Below are positions 40,141-51,536 of a DNA stretch of 64,000 bases, in pieces (position 1 is the stretch's first letter; each line of letters opens with the position of its first letter). The stretch is from positions 203,680,618 through 203,744,617 of the forward strand of contig CP136065.1 in NCBI GenBank assembly GCA_032622095.1, given 5' to 3'. The position numbers and the translations under genes are program-made. The notes below the pieces were generated by a model. That model ran no database searches and had not been told where the DNA came from. It saw only the letters and a list, made by a program, of their open reading frames with translations. Source of the DNA: Siphonodentalium dalli (lineage: Eukaryota > Mollusca > Scaphopoda > Gadilida > Siphonodentaliidae).

Positions 40141-40390
40141 GTTTATCTCCCCCCCCCCCCCTGGGTATCCCCCCCCCCCGCCCTGGGTATTTTCTGCTGT
40201 TATATATACATTATAAATAATAAAATATGTAAGGAAATATTTTTAATTTTTTTTTGTAAATAAGTTTATTGCAAAACAAAATATAAACCTATTTACAAAA
40301 AAAGAAAATATTATCTGTGATAGAGGTGACAAGTATCTAACCAACTTTTTCTCATTCATGACTATAGAAAGCAAAATTATATAAAAAATA

Positions 40391-40466
40391 TATATATATA
40401 AGTTTATATTTATATATATATATATTATAATATATATATATATATATAAAGATAAACATATATATA
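40391..40466. repeat. (TA)n microsatellite
   Basis: Interrupted TATATA runs. Confidence 0.85.
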
Positions 40467-40485
40467 TATTTTTTTTAATTCTGCT

Positions 40486-40829
40486 GCTGGGTGAGGGGGA
40501 GGAGATACTCAGGCCTCTCCCCCACACCAAATTCCTACTCTATCAACTTTTTGTCATAAAAAGTTAATTTCTGACCATATCATGACTATTTAAAGCAATA
40601 AAATCATAAGTTTAATTTTTGTCAAATGTAGCTGCTGGGTGGGGGAGGGGGGGGGGGGGGGGGGGGGGGGGGGAAGATACTCAGACATGGGTATCCCTCC
40701 ACACCCTAAATTCTTACTCAATAAAATTGTTCTCACATAAAGTTAATTTCTCGCCATTTCATGACAAATATAAAGCAAATTAAGCAATAAAATCATATGT
40801 TTAATTTTTGTCATATGTAGGTGCTGGGT

Positions 40830-40865
<36 letters not shown>

Positions 40866-41364
40866 ATACTCAGGCCTGGGTATCTTCCCCCCCCCACCCC
40901 AAATTCTTACTCTTATCAAATTTTGCTCATATAAAGTTAATTTCTCGCCATTTCATGACTATATAAAGCAAATTAAGCAATAAAATCATACGTTTAATTT
41001 TTGTCATATGTAGGTGCTGGGTGGGGGGGGGAAGATACTCAGGTCTGGGTATCTTCCCTCCCCCACCCCAAATTCTTACTCTAATCAAATTTTGCTCATA
41101 TAAAGTTAATTTCTCGCCATTTCATGACTATATAAAGCAAATTAAGCAATAAAATCTTACGTTTAATTTTTGTCATATGTAGGCGATGGGTGGGGGGGGG
41201 GGGGGGGGAAGATACTCAGACATGGGTATCCCTCCACACCCCAAATTCTTACTCAATAAAATTGTTCTCACATAAAGTTAATTTCTCGCCATTTCATGAC
41301 AAATATAAAGCAAATTAAGCAATAAAATCATATGTTTAATTTTTGTCATATGTAGGTGCTGGGT

Positions 41365-41411
<47 letters not shown>

Positions 41412-41945
41412 AGATACTCAGGCCTGGGTATCTTCCCCCCCCCCCACCCCAAATTCTTACTCTTATCAAATTTTGCTCATATAAAGTTAATTTCTCGCCA
41501 TTTCATGACTATATAAAGCAAATTAAGCAATAAAATCATACGTTTAATTTTTGTCATATGTAGGTGCTGGGTGGGGGGGAAGATACTCAGGTCTGGGTAT
41601 CTTCCCTCCCCCACCCCAAATTCTTACTCTAATCAAATTTTGCTCATATAAAGTTAATTTCTCGCCATTTCATGACTATATAAAGCAAATTAAGCAATAA
41701 AATCTTACGTTTAATTTTTGTCATATGTAGGCGATGGGTGGGGGGGGGGGGGGGGGGGGGGGGGGAAGATACTCAGGCCCGGGTATCTCCCCCCCCCACC
41801 CCAAATTCATACTCTATCAAATTTTGCTCTGACATATAAAGTTAATTTCTCGCCATTTCATAACTATATAAAGCAAATTAAGCAATAAAATCATACGTTT
41901 AATTGTTGTCATATGTAGGTGCTGGGTGGGGGGAGATACTCAGGC
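40486..41945. repeat. G-run/C-run satellite, about 180-bp units
   Basis: There are eight units. Each has: a C-rich block, CACCCCAAATTCTTACTC, CATATAAAGTTAATTTCTCG, CCATTTCATGACTATATAAA, GCAAATTAAGCAATAAAATC, TTTAATTTTTGTCATATGTA, GG(T/C)G(C/A)TGGGTG, a G run of 7 to about 46 nt (longest 41365-41410), then GAAGATACTCAGGyCTGGGT-ATCTTCC leading into the next C run. GAAGATAC and GTATCTTC are inverted, so each G run faces the next C run across a 10-nt loop. Three unit subtypes repeat in order (starts about 40684/40870/41040, then 41218/41419/41590), giving a trimeric higher-order repeat of about 540 bp. Confidence 0.9.
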
Positions 41946-42060
41946 CTCAGCTCACAAGGTGACTAGGGCGAGATTGTCGCCTTACTGTCGCTGACTTCGC
42001 CCTGTCGTCGCTCTAAGGCGAAATCGAAGTCGCCTTCAATTTTAGGGGGAATTTTTTTTC
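41946..42060. repeat. Element end with GGGCGA motifs
   Basis: CAGCTCACAAGGTGACTAGG is followed by an array of inverted GGGCGA/TCGCC(T/C) motifs, in the style of the hAT at 44224-45100. No right end was found. Confidence 0.45.
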
Positions 42061-43180
42061 TGAATTTTTGTTCTAGTTTTTTTCCGGACATGTCAGTATA
42101 TAGATGAATTGTGGCGCCCATCCCAAAAAGAAACAGACGATGCAGAGACAAAGACCCAAGTGTTTAAAATAAAAAAATAAAATATGACCTATTGTTTTGT
42201 GTTGTTATTCAGTCGCCTTTGTTCGATCCCTTTGCGGTAATGAATGTTAATCACGAATGTTTTGACACGCTGAAACACGATGAGATGTTCGCATCTGTGT
42301 TGTTACTGACCATCGTGAGTGTCACAAATAAATGTTTTAATTAACTTAAAAGACCGCCGTCCCGCTTTTCAGATATAAAACAATTACGACATTATCAGAG
42401 TATGTACCAGGCGCTTCGGAAGTTCGTTTCGGTAACGTGTCAGACTTTTTGAAGAGACCGCGTCGGACTTTTTGAAGAGACCGCTTCCGTAAATAAAATA
42501 ATGTCAAGTTTATTGCTTTAATCGGATTATACCAGTGATGTTGGCATTAATTAATAAAAGCTTTTGCAACTCCTTTGTTAGTTAGTCCTTATTGTTTATA
42601 TTTATCCACATTACAGCCGTGACCAAATTAAACTTACAAAGTTACATGCATCATAATTCAGACTGTACAAACGTATCTTCCAGGCTGCAGTCTAGCCCTA
42701 GGATATAATACTACTTTCATTTAGTTAAAAAATTAACTACTACTGTAACTTGATAATTGTCTTGCTTAAATGATACCCAGGGGGGAGATACACCGGGAGA
42801 TACACCGGTATGATTGGTAGACTATAACTTATATTTTAATCAAAATCAATATACCTACTACGACATTCTCTTTTTTCTACTCTCTCAATGGTGTCATCTT
42901 TGTTGGTGTAAGAATATCACGTCTTCTCTTTCGTATTGTCTTTTCATCGTCAGGTTAGGCCAAACTGATAAATTAGGATAAATGATCCATCGTTCCTGTA
43001 ACAATAAACATCAGCTACATGTACTATCATTTAATTTTAATTTCTTTTCATGATATTCATTAATGTTATTGTTTCCAGTTTTACTTATTAAATGAATTAC
43101 TCAACTAGTTCATATGGAATCTCAGGGGATAAGACCGCTGAAGTGAATGAAAAACAAATTCCATTTCTGGCTTCTATATA
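42061..43180. other. No recognised gene
   Basis: A 32-bp direct duplication (TCAGACTTTTTGAAGAGACCGC and TCGGACTTTTTGAAGAGACCGC) lies at about 42440-42485. Nothing else was recognised. Confidence 0.4.
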
Positions 43181-43181
43181 T

Positions 43182-43243
43182 ATACGAGAGGCCGATCACA
43201 TTCGGCAGATGTTTAACCCATACCTTGGCGATACCGATTAACT
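43182..43243 (+). repeat. CGGCAGATG repeat copy
   Basis: CGAGAGGCCGATCACATTCG, then GCAGATGTTTAACCCATACC-TTGGCGA. This is the inverse of 20816-20862. Confidence 0.65.
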
Positions 43244-44215
43244 ATTTTAATAAATCCTTACACCAACCTTTTCATGAGTGCAAAAGTTTCAACAATTCAC
43301 ACCTTACTATTGAGGTCACATGTAAGTGGAATCAGACTTACTGGGCACCTTGCTCACATAAGCACAATAGGAACATGGATGTGGCATTCGATTTCGACCA
43401 GATATGTCTTATAGAGTGATAAAGCTAATTAAGCTAAATCCATAGTCAGAAAGATGCACCATAGCAGTTAAAGACAAAATAGTTAAGATATTAAGTAGAT
43501 AAACATCATAGCAACTCCATTTATTTGCTTATGAAGTTATCACATTGGAATGTGAGACATAACATATTATGTTATTTTTATTTAATATTGTTATTTTTTT
43601 ATTATGTTTTTCGTTAGCTGCATATTAAAAATTCATGGGATCATTTAGATGGGAGAAAAGGGTTAATATTTCCCATTTTAATGCTGAATTTTTAGATAGC
43701 TGGAGGTACCAGTATGAGATTGGTCAGATTGAAAATAGATTCATTACATTGGATAGCATACTGTATGACCATGGAATGGGTAGGGTTGAATAGATTTAGG
43801 AGACGAAAGCGAGTTTTGTACCATGAGAACCCAAGTTTATTTTGAAATGGGACGGTTGATTGAATGACTTCAGGTATACAAACGGGACATCACACAACTC
43901 TTTGACATCTAATAATTGTTTTTTTGTTAATATATGCTTTGAAGAGAGTTATTATCTGTGTGCGCAAGGAATATTGTATTTAAAACACTAATCGTCAAAA
44001 CGTTTAATCTGTACACTGGTTATGTAATTTTGTGTTGATTAGGCAGTCTGTAAGATTTAGTACATAAATGCATTGTGTCATAAACTCCCTCCTGTCTAAT
44101 AACAACCTGGCTTCACATCATAAAAGGTTAATTTGAATACAATAGATATTCAACAGTTATCACCTCATGATAATAAGCAACATTTTTTTTATCTCGGTGA
44201 AAATAGCGATGAGAA
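43244..44215. other. No recognised gene
   Basis: AT-rich. The small frame 43147-43419 has no domain. Confidence 0.4.
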
Positions 44216-44223
44216 CTTACACA

Positions 44224-45100
44224 CAGGGACCAGCCGAGAGGGCGACGTGGGCGACTTCTTCGCCCTAGCGCCGTCCGCTTCGCCTTATTTTTGCAGTCGG
44301 GCGAAGTTCAAGTCGCCCTGAAAATTCCAAAGTTGACTGACGAAAATCGGCAAAATTCCCCAAATAATTTATGATAATTTACAACTGTCAACAGTGATTG
44401 CACACAATACTCCACTATCAGGGTGTTGTAAAACAATTAACACCTGTATTGCTCCAATCTGGAAGCATGTTGACAACGGAGTCTGATTACTGGCAGCTGT
44501 GAAAACATCGTCGGGCCTCAAGTGTTAATCTGGTTGTTGTGATTTTTAGATTTAATACCGTGATTACCGCACCTTACAATGAAGATTACAACTCACAGCT
44601 CTCACAATGTGTCAGTTCATCACTCCCTCTATGGAGTTTGGTTAAAGAAATTTTAAAACAAATTCATTTGTGAAGCATATTAAATTTTCAAACGGGATTA
44701 CTAATAGAGCGCAGTGAAAGTGTTCATGATTTCGTTTCGTTTCGGTTTGATAAATATTGTTGGCATTTTTAAAAACCCGAAAAATATGAAATAAAATCTT
44801 GTCATTCTCCCACAATTACGATATAAAATGCTGCTATCCTCTCACAATTATGTTTGGGTATTATTAATAGTTATTAGGGTCATGAAGTGAACATAAAGAC
44901 TCCATATTTCAACCATTGTTTCACAAGTTTAATTGACATATTACATCTCTCCTATTTTCGTTCTATAGCGACTCCTGTCGTAGTACTGTTCAATTTAAGT
45001 TTTGTAGACTCACTTCGCCCTATAGAACGGCCACTTCGCCTTATTTTGATAGTAGGGCGAAGTCATTTCGCCCTGAAAATATGGTCTAGGCTGGTCCCTG
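44224..45100. mobile_element. hAT MITE with TSD CTTACACA
   Basis: CAGGGACCAGCC (44224-44235) faces GGCTGGTCCCTG (45089-45100). CTTACACA is duplicated exactly on both sides (44216-44223, 45101-45108). Within about 110 bp of each end are repeated inverted GGGCGAa/TTCGCCCT motifs. The interior is AT-rich and non-coding. Non-autonomous hAT. Confidence 0.88.
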
Positions 45101-45307
45101 CTTACACAGCTCATTACTTTATTAGTTGGCGACCATGGTGTTATTACATTTGGTTAAGCAGATTTATGTGATTGTAATTATATAGAATGTTAGTTTCATT
45201 GTTTGCATTGATGACCCAGTCATTTCTTACTTCGATTGCGACAGTGCTTTTTGTATATGGTCAGATATAAAAATAACGTTTAAAACAGATATTTTAGTCA
45301 CCAATTG

Positions 45308-46433
45308 TATTGATGGGCGGTTAACCGAGAAAACAACTCGGTTTCGGTTTTTAACAATAAACCGAAAACCGACCAGACGCGATTCTGCTCAAACCGACAT
45401 TACGGTTTTTTTTTTATATGTTTATTTTTCACTTAAATCGACTTATTATACCTCCCCAGGTACTTATTAGTTGATATTGTTATCAAATTATCGGCCGCTC
45501 TGATCAATATTATATCGCAATGTGTCCATTTCGTCTCAGATATGTGTTGTTATAATATCGTAGGCGACTGTTTTTGTTCTTTTTCAAAACATGGCCGAAC
45601 AAAATAACGAACCGGGTTCAACAAAAAGCCCTGTTTGGAGTTATTTTACGCGTCTAACTCATGGAGACGACTCCAAAAAAAATGTCGCTGCTTAATATGT
45701 CATAAAAACGTCGCTTAAGCCAGTCCGGCTAACTATATGAATGCCGCACACAAGTCCAAATAAGGCGATAATCGCCAACCAAAAAAATGGAAGCGTCTGC
45801 TAACTCGAAAACTAAACCAAGTAAATGGTATGAACACTTTGATCATCTGGACATTCCGATGTGACGTAATCTGGTAGAAGTTTGCAGACATGAGCAGTTT
45901 GTAAACTATGTCGCAACATCACAGACAAAGTCAGACATCAAAGCGATCACACCGCAGTCATTGAATGTGGGTCAATCATGCACGTGTCTAGAATTGTTAC
46001 AGTCATATATGAGGTCAAGGACGCCCACTGGTTGTGAATTTGCTGCTGTTTGCGGTTGAATTCTCAGATACCAATGCATATAATATGATAAATATGTAAA
46101 CATGTCAGAAAGGGATAAATAGTGAAGATGGGTGTTTATTTTTTTAAATACCGAATTGTATCATCTTATCAAGTTGGATTCAGTTTGCGTCGGCATTTTG
46201 TCCCGTTGTTTACCTGTGATCGCATTTCCTTCCTCAAATATTCAACGTTATTGGGACATTATTGACTCTAATTACGGTTACTTTGAAAGAATATATACTC
46301 AAATTGTATGTATTTCAGTATAATTTCACTATCTAGTAAAAAAAAACGAAAACCGAACTGAAACCGAGGTTTTTTCTCCCAGAAAAACCGAAACCGAAAA
46401 CCGAACGTAAAAAATCAAAACCGCCCATCTCTA
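45308..46433. mobile_element. hAT element with TSD ACCAATTG
   Basis: TATTGATGGGCGGTT and AACCGCCCATCTCTA are the ends. ACCAATTG flanks both (45300-45307, 46434-46441). Both subterminal regions are arrays of CGGTTTCGGTTTTT / AAAACCGAAACCGA. The interior keeps the start of a BED-finger transposase (45593-45760). Related in its ends to 9793-10941. Confidence 0.88.
45593..45762 (+). pseudogene. BED-finger start of hAT transposase
   Basis: ATG 45593 reads 'MAEQNNEPGSTKSPVWSYFT' and then 'RLTHGDDSKK', the usual W-x-Y/F start of a BED finger. A one-base shift in an A run then gives 'CRCLICHKNVA', a stop, and 'ASPANYMNAAHKSK'. This yields the C-x2-C...H-x-H pattern with a damaged middle. The remainder of the transposase is deleted. 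Another weak frame (45788-45865, MEASANSKTKPSKWYEHFDH) follows. Confidence 0.6.
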
Positions 46434-46459
46434 ACCAATTGTGAACCGCCCAGAAAATG

Positions 46460-46570
46460 AGGATGTAATTTGGCCAAAGTTGTTTTAATTTGTGCAAAAA
46501 CCATTTGGCCAAAGTTTTTTTAATTTGGCCAATAAAATTTTCATTTGGCCAAACTTTAGGCCAAAAGATT
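46460..46570 (+). repeat. Short tandem repeat, ATTTGGCCAAAGTTTTTTTA
   Basis: Four or five degenerate copies of AATTTGGCCAAAnTTT lie in tandem next to the hAT element. Confidence 0.7.
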
Positions 46571-47215
46571 TTTCAGTTCAGCGCGAACACTGGATGTAAT
46601 CCATGATTTTAATGTTTAATATGTGTTTTCAAATAAAGAATAAATGTCAATTTCGTACAGTTAAAAATTTCAATATTGCTGTGTTTGTACAGTCGTTTGT
46701 CCGGTAAATGATTTTGTCTGGTAACGCATATCCCGTTAAAACAATACAGATATATTAAATACAGACACAATATAAGGAAAGTTGATAGTTAATATTTGTT
46801 TAGTTTGGTATGTTTGTCAAAATTACCGCCCACTGGTAATAAGACTTTATCCATATAAATATTGCCTGTTACCCATGATCGACTTCCGAAGTAAACACAT
46901 CAGCACTTGCCCTTACGTTAACTAGCTGAAACAGACTCATGTATGCGAATCGTGCAAATTTGTATCTTTTATACAGTGATTTAAAAAAAATTTATTTAAA
47001 TTAATTTTTTTATTTCTTTTTTATATTTAGCTACATGTACCTTTGTGATTGTTATCCACACTCTGGAAGTTTGCTGAAACTTACAGTTGCTGTAACATTA
47101 GACTCCTTTTTTTAAAGGAACCGCTGGCAGTCCGTCATGCATTCCTATCTTTATATTGTTGTATGTTTGGCTATTCATAACACTGAAATTAATGGCTATG
47201 TTCGTTCTAATGAAC
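46571..47215. other. No recognised gene
   Basis: AT-rich. Confidence 0.4.
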
Positions 47216-47470
47216 CAGGGATTTTTTTAGGTGTCCCCAGTCTCCGGTATTCGGCCCCATTCCCAATGTGAAAAAGGCACCTTTATTCCCAATTTTCAAC
47301 CACCAAATTCCCAATTGCAGGCAGGTATATAATACCATCGGGCTTATTGAATAATTATAAATTTTTTCCGATGTTTTGTACACTCAGTCGATCGATAAAC
47401 AGCTGAAAACCCATAGTAAATCAGTGGGAATACGCGAGCCCGCATCGTATAATGTACACGCGGCGACCTA

Positions 47471-49430
47471 CTGTTATGCCCTAAGTAAATGACCCATTAA
47501 CTGCAGTTATAATCCGTTTACAACTGCGGTTAAACCGTAACCACACGGCTGTTATTTGCCGTAACTGCGGTGGCATCGCAGTTACATGCGGTTAGGTTAC
47601 CGCAGTTAATAACCCTTAACTGCGGTTACACTGCACGTAAACGTTTACCTTCCGGTATTTGATAATTTAATGGGAAAGAGAGGGGTACTACCCATGCATC
47701 TACCAGTGTATGTTATCGTTTTGTGTTTTAGCGATCACGGCAAAGTGGTAACTTCATAATCGACCAGGAGTTGATTGTATGTTTTTGTTATCACCGTCGG
47801 TACTCAACACGATATATTTTATGTTTTAATTCCGACTTGTTGAAAACTGTATAATTTTGACGTATATGCTCTAGTATACGTCCGTTGTTCGGCTTGAGAA
47901 ATGAAAGTGTCATTAAAGTGTCAATGACACTGTAGCTCAACTTTGTAAAGAAGGTAATTTTTTTGTGATGAGCAATGAATAGAGAGATTAAAAAGGAGTG
48001 TAAAAATGAGCAGTAAAGAATTTAGTCACACACAGAGTAAAATCCAAGGTGGCTGCTGGCGGCCATGTTTTTTGGCTGAATGACCCCAAAATGACTCGTT
48101 CCCATCTACATGTCATTGTTAACATCCATGACAAATTTTATGATGATCAGACTAAAGGCACGACCTGTAGCCCGTGCTAAAGGATTTAGTCATACAAAGA
48201 GTAAAATCCAAGATGGCTGCTGGCGCCATGTTTTTGGGCCGAATGAACCCAAATTACTCGTTCCCATCTACATGTCAATATGTTTTTTTTCCGAATGACC
48301 CCAAAATGAATCATTCCGGTACAAATGTTGATGTCAACAGCTATGACAAATTTCATAATGATCCGATCAAAGGTACGACCTGTAGCCTCTATTGTTGACT
48401 CCTTACGCACACACACACGGACGACGGACGACAAAGCCATGGCAATAGCTCAAACTTTACAAAGTAAAGTTGAGCTAAAAATACATGCTTATGTTTGAAG
48501 CAAAGTAGAGTGCTGAATTTAGCTGGCGTGTCATGTTTGTAGTTAATTATGATTATATAGCAACGAATGCAAGATTGGAAAACTTAAATATCGGTTTCCA
48601 ATATCCGAATAATGCCCGACATTTGAAGAGTGCGGTTGTTCGGTTTAAACGCATTTTTATTTCCCTCACTTTACATTTATGATGCATGTGTGGGACTCTA
48701 ACCCCCACTTTATATTTTTATATAATTATCCACTGGAATCCGTTCAGTGGCCATTTGATCCGTTTGAATGCGTTTTTTCCGTTTTGCGGTTGTTCCATTT
48801 TAAACGCGTTTCCTTACATTGAAAGTGAGCGGCACTCATCAGCTAAATTGTCGAATAATTATATTTATATATAATTATATAAATATTTATTTTATCGATG
48901 GTTAAAGTTGAAAATGGGCCGTAAGAATTCTGATTACCCGTCGGGGTTAGCCCAACTGTTATTTTCACCAAAAGGCTACTGTAAAGTATACAACATTATA
49001 ATAAAAAGAAATCCAAAAATAAATAAAACACACAAAATACTTTTATTTTTTCACACCATACATCACAATCTTCCGTTTACCCAAAACATAAAATATTGGT
49101 ATATGAATGTCTGTTCTATTTATCCAAAATAAATAGAAGATCCACAACAAAAAATATTGATATTGAAAGGGACACTGCCATGTTATGTGTGCTAACTTGT
49201 CTAACGAGCATGGCAACTAAAACATGACACGCCATATACGCCATATGGTATATGTTCCATTAAGAGCGACATATACCGGTTTAACCACGACATATCCATT
49301 TTAACCGCACAATTTATTCGGTTCTCTTGCGTTTTAAATGCATCTTATAACCGCGGTTAGGTTAAAACGGAACGCAGTTAAACTGGGGTGCCACTTCAGT
49401 TAGATGGGCCATTTACTTAGGGCATAACAG
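47471..49430. mobile_element. TA-flanked element with TAACTGCGGTTA arrays
   Basis: CTGTTATGCCCTAAGTAAAT (47471-47490) faces ATTTACTTAGGGCATAACAG (49411-49430), perfect, and is flanked by TA on both sides. The first 190 bp hold about ten AACTGCGGTTA/TAACCGCAGTTA variants, and the last 190 bp hold AACCGCGGTTA, TTTAACCGCAC and similar. The interior includes the dispersed repeat at 47933-48477 and no transposase. The TA flank suggests Tc1/mariner-like or related mobilisation. Confidence 0.7.
47933..48477 (+). repeat. Dispersed repeat copy 3, with TAGCTCAACTTT ends
   Basis: TAGCTCAACTTTGTAAAG (47933-47950) faces CTTTACAAAGTAAAGTTGAGCTA (ends 48477). Inside is a tandem duplication (period about 163 bp) of AGAGTAAAATCCAAGATGGC, TGCTGGCGGCCATG and CTCGTTCCCATCTACATGTC. 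It ends with ACGGACGACGGACGACAAAG and CCATGGCAATAGCTCAAAC. This is the most complete copy of the family seen at 12185, 27061 and 57770. Confidence 0.75.
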
Positions 49431-49924
49431 TAACTACATGTACGTCACATGCGAATTACCGGTACCTTCCCTCTACCAGTCAGCGCATTTATGAAAGAGG
49501 GAGGATAACTCTAAATAAATTGCTGATTTATATAAAACACGTGTACAGTAAATACTTTTCGAAGTTTGGTGTCCATGGCTTTTTCTAAAACATGGAAAAT
49601 TCCCAATTTTGGTCTGTAAAGACACATTTTTCCCAATTCGAAGGGACCCGGACCCATTCCCAAAACCAACCAACCAAAATAGACAGAAAAATCCCTGTGA
49701 TTGTGAACTCACAATTATTATAATCTTGACATCGCCGAGAAATGTGCTGGTATTGAATACATTGTCACGAATAATTGTGCTCATTAGTCATTACCCGTGG
49801 TTTATGGTGCATATTAATATTATTAATTTATTATTAAACGTAAAAATTACATCAGCCAAATTTTTTAACCAACACCCAGCCACTACGGCAATTATTAGTC
49901 CATAAATACTTCGACTGTTATTGA

Positions 49925-49998
49925 TATTAGGTACGATTAATAATCGATTATTGTCGACCGATTATCGATTATCAAAATCAATAATCGTGGCACCTCTA
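49925..49998. repeat. hAT right end (CGTGGCACCTCTA) with AATCGATTATCG array
   Basis: GATTAATAATCGATTATTGT, CGACCGATTATCGATTATCA and AAATCAATAATCGTGGCACC-TCTA form a terminal array ending in the inverse of TAGAGGTGCCACG. This matches the TAGAG-type hAT termini at 13787 and 45308. The left end was not found. Confidence 0.6.
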
Positions 49999-51530
49999 AA
50001 AAATACCCAGCCGAATCTTCCCGCGACGGAATCTTCCCGTTCCCAAAGTTCGAGTTAACTTTATCATGTTGTCCCAATGTTATAACTTTAACTTAGACCA
50101 AAATGAAAAATGTCAAGTTGATATCCCACCTCATGTAATACATCAACATCATCAAATAGATAGCGGTTATAAACGATTACAACCCCATTATATACAACAT
50201 AAATCGGAGGAAAAACAAGAACTTGAAGAAGACTCGTCTGCCGTGTTCGGATATTTTCGTAGAATATATAAAATATGAACCCAAAGCTGGTCGAAACAGC
50301 GGAACGAAATTATCAACGACAATATTAATTCGGGTGATTCCGGGTGATTCGAGTAATATAATTAATGGACAGTAGGCCTACATCAAAACATCTTAACGTA
50401 ACTATTAGTATTTTCGCTTATTATCACACTACAATCATATAATTGTTCTGTTTATTATTAGAGATCTTTCGCAAAATCACTATTACGAATTTACGATTAT
50501 GGATATAGAATATATAAGCATATTGTCCTTGTACCACACCTACGATGGTTAATTGGTGAGACGGCATATGCCCCACTATATTAAATTACACATATATTTG
50601 ATGGAAAAAGTAATGTATGTGTCTTTCATATCACATTTTCTTATCTGCGTGTTATCATTCATATTGGTAACTTGAATGTTAGATGATCTTAGGTATACAT
50701 CCACGTGGCGTTGCTCTGGTATAAAGAATGCGTAAATTATTAGTACCCCTTCAAGTTATCTAAATTAATTATTTGTCACCTGCGATTAACATCACCTATT
50801 GCATGACGCTCGCTGGATACAGTTACATATATAGTTCAAGTTGACAATAAACGCTCTTTGTTGCTAATTATTATAGTGCCCCTTTAAGTCATCTGGGGTC
50901 GTCAACGGCATATATCCCAAGACACTCCCGTGTCAAATTACCACAATGTGCCAATTTGCCCACATATCTTCTGAGCTGATAATAAACGCTCTTCATTTAT
51001 CACATATGTTACTATAATTTATTAACCCCCCGTTGATGTCATCTGAGCTCAAACACTCTCCGGGTCATTTGACATTATATATGTGTACAAAAGTTGTTTT
51101 GTACAAAACCATTACACTGATTGTATTATGAAATGTGTATATAATATCTTCTCCAGCAATGGATGTATGAACTAAAAATATAGTTCTCTCTCTATATATA
51201 TATAATCGTAAATCGTCACCAGAATAGATGACAGCAATGACAAATAAACACAGAAGAAAAGACATTGTCATATTCGCAAATAGCCGGTTTTATCCAGCAT
51301 GCACGCACATCTATGCGACATGAATGTACTATTATCTCGTAAGCCCACGAATCTAAAAGTGGTCAGGATCTCCCGGTCGGCCTATACTACATTATTTTTA
51401 GTCCGCCAAGAACATAATGTACAATGGACCGGGACATACCTACATGTGAACTTTACATCCGTCCCTCGGAATAAATACTGTCATAAACCGCAATATATAG
51501 TTGACTCAGCTATATATATACTATCACATT
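49999..51530. other. No recognised gene; about 130-bp direct repeat
   Basis: GACAATAAACGCTCTTTGTT (about 50847) and GATAATAAACGCTCTTCATT (about 50978) begin two diverged direct copies that also share TTACTATAATTTATTAACCCC/TAATTATTATAGTGCCCC. The motif AATAAAGAGCGTT also occurs at about 2197, 2238 and 59942. Confidence 0.45.
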
Positions 51531-51536
51531 ATCTTA

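Larger units (their letters stand above)
47216..49697. mobile_element. MITE with CAGGGATTTTTT ends, split by a later insertion
   Basis: CAGGGATTTTTTTAGGTGTC (47216-47235) with ATTCCCAATGTG faces ACATTTTTCCCAATT... and AGAAAAATCCCTG (49697) on the other side. CCCATTCCCAA and AAATTCCCAATT repeats occur on both sides. Remove 47471-49430 and about 520 bp remain. Target duplication not evident (TAATGAAC versus TGATTGTG). Confidence 0.55.

Noticed and set aside
41278-41469. Proline-rich protein (poly-P frame on minus strand)
   Set aside because: It is simply the translation of a poly-G run in a satellite.
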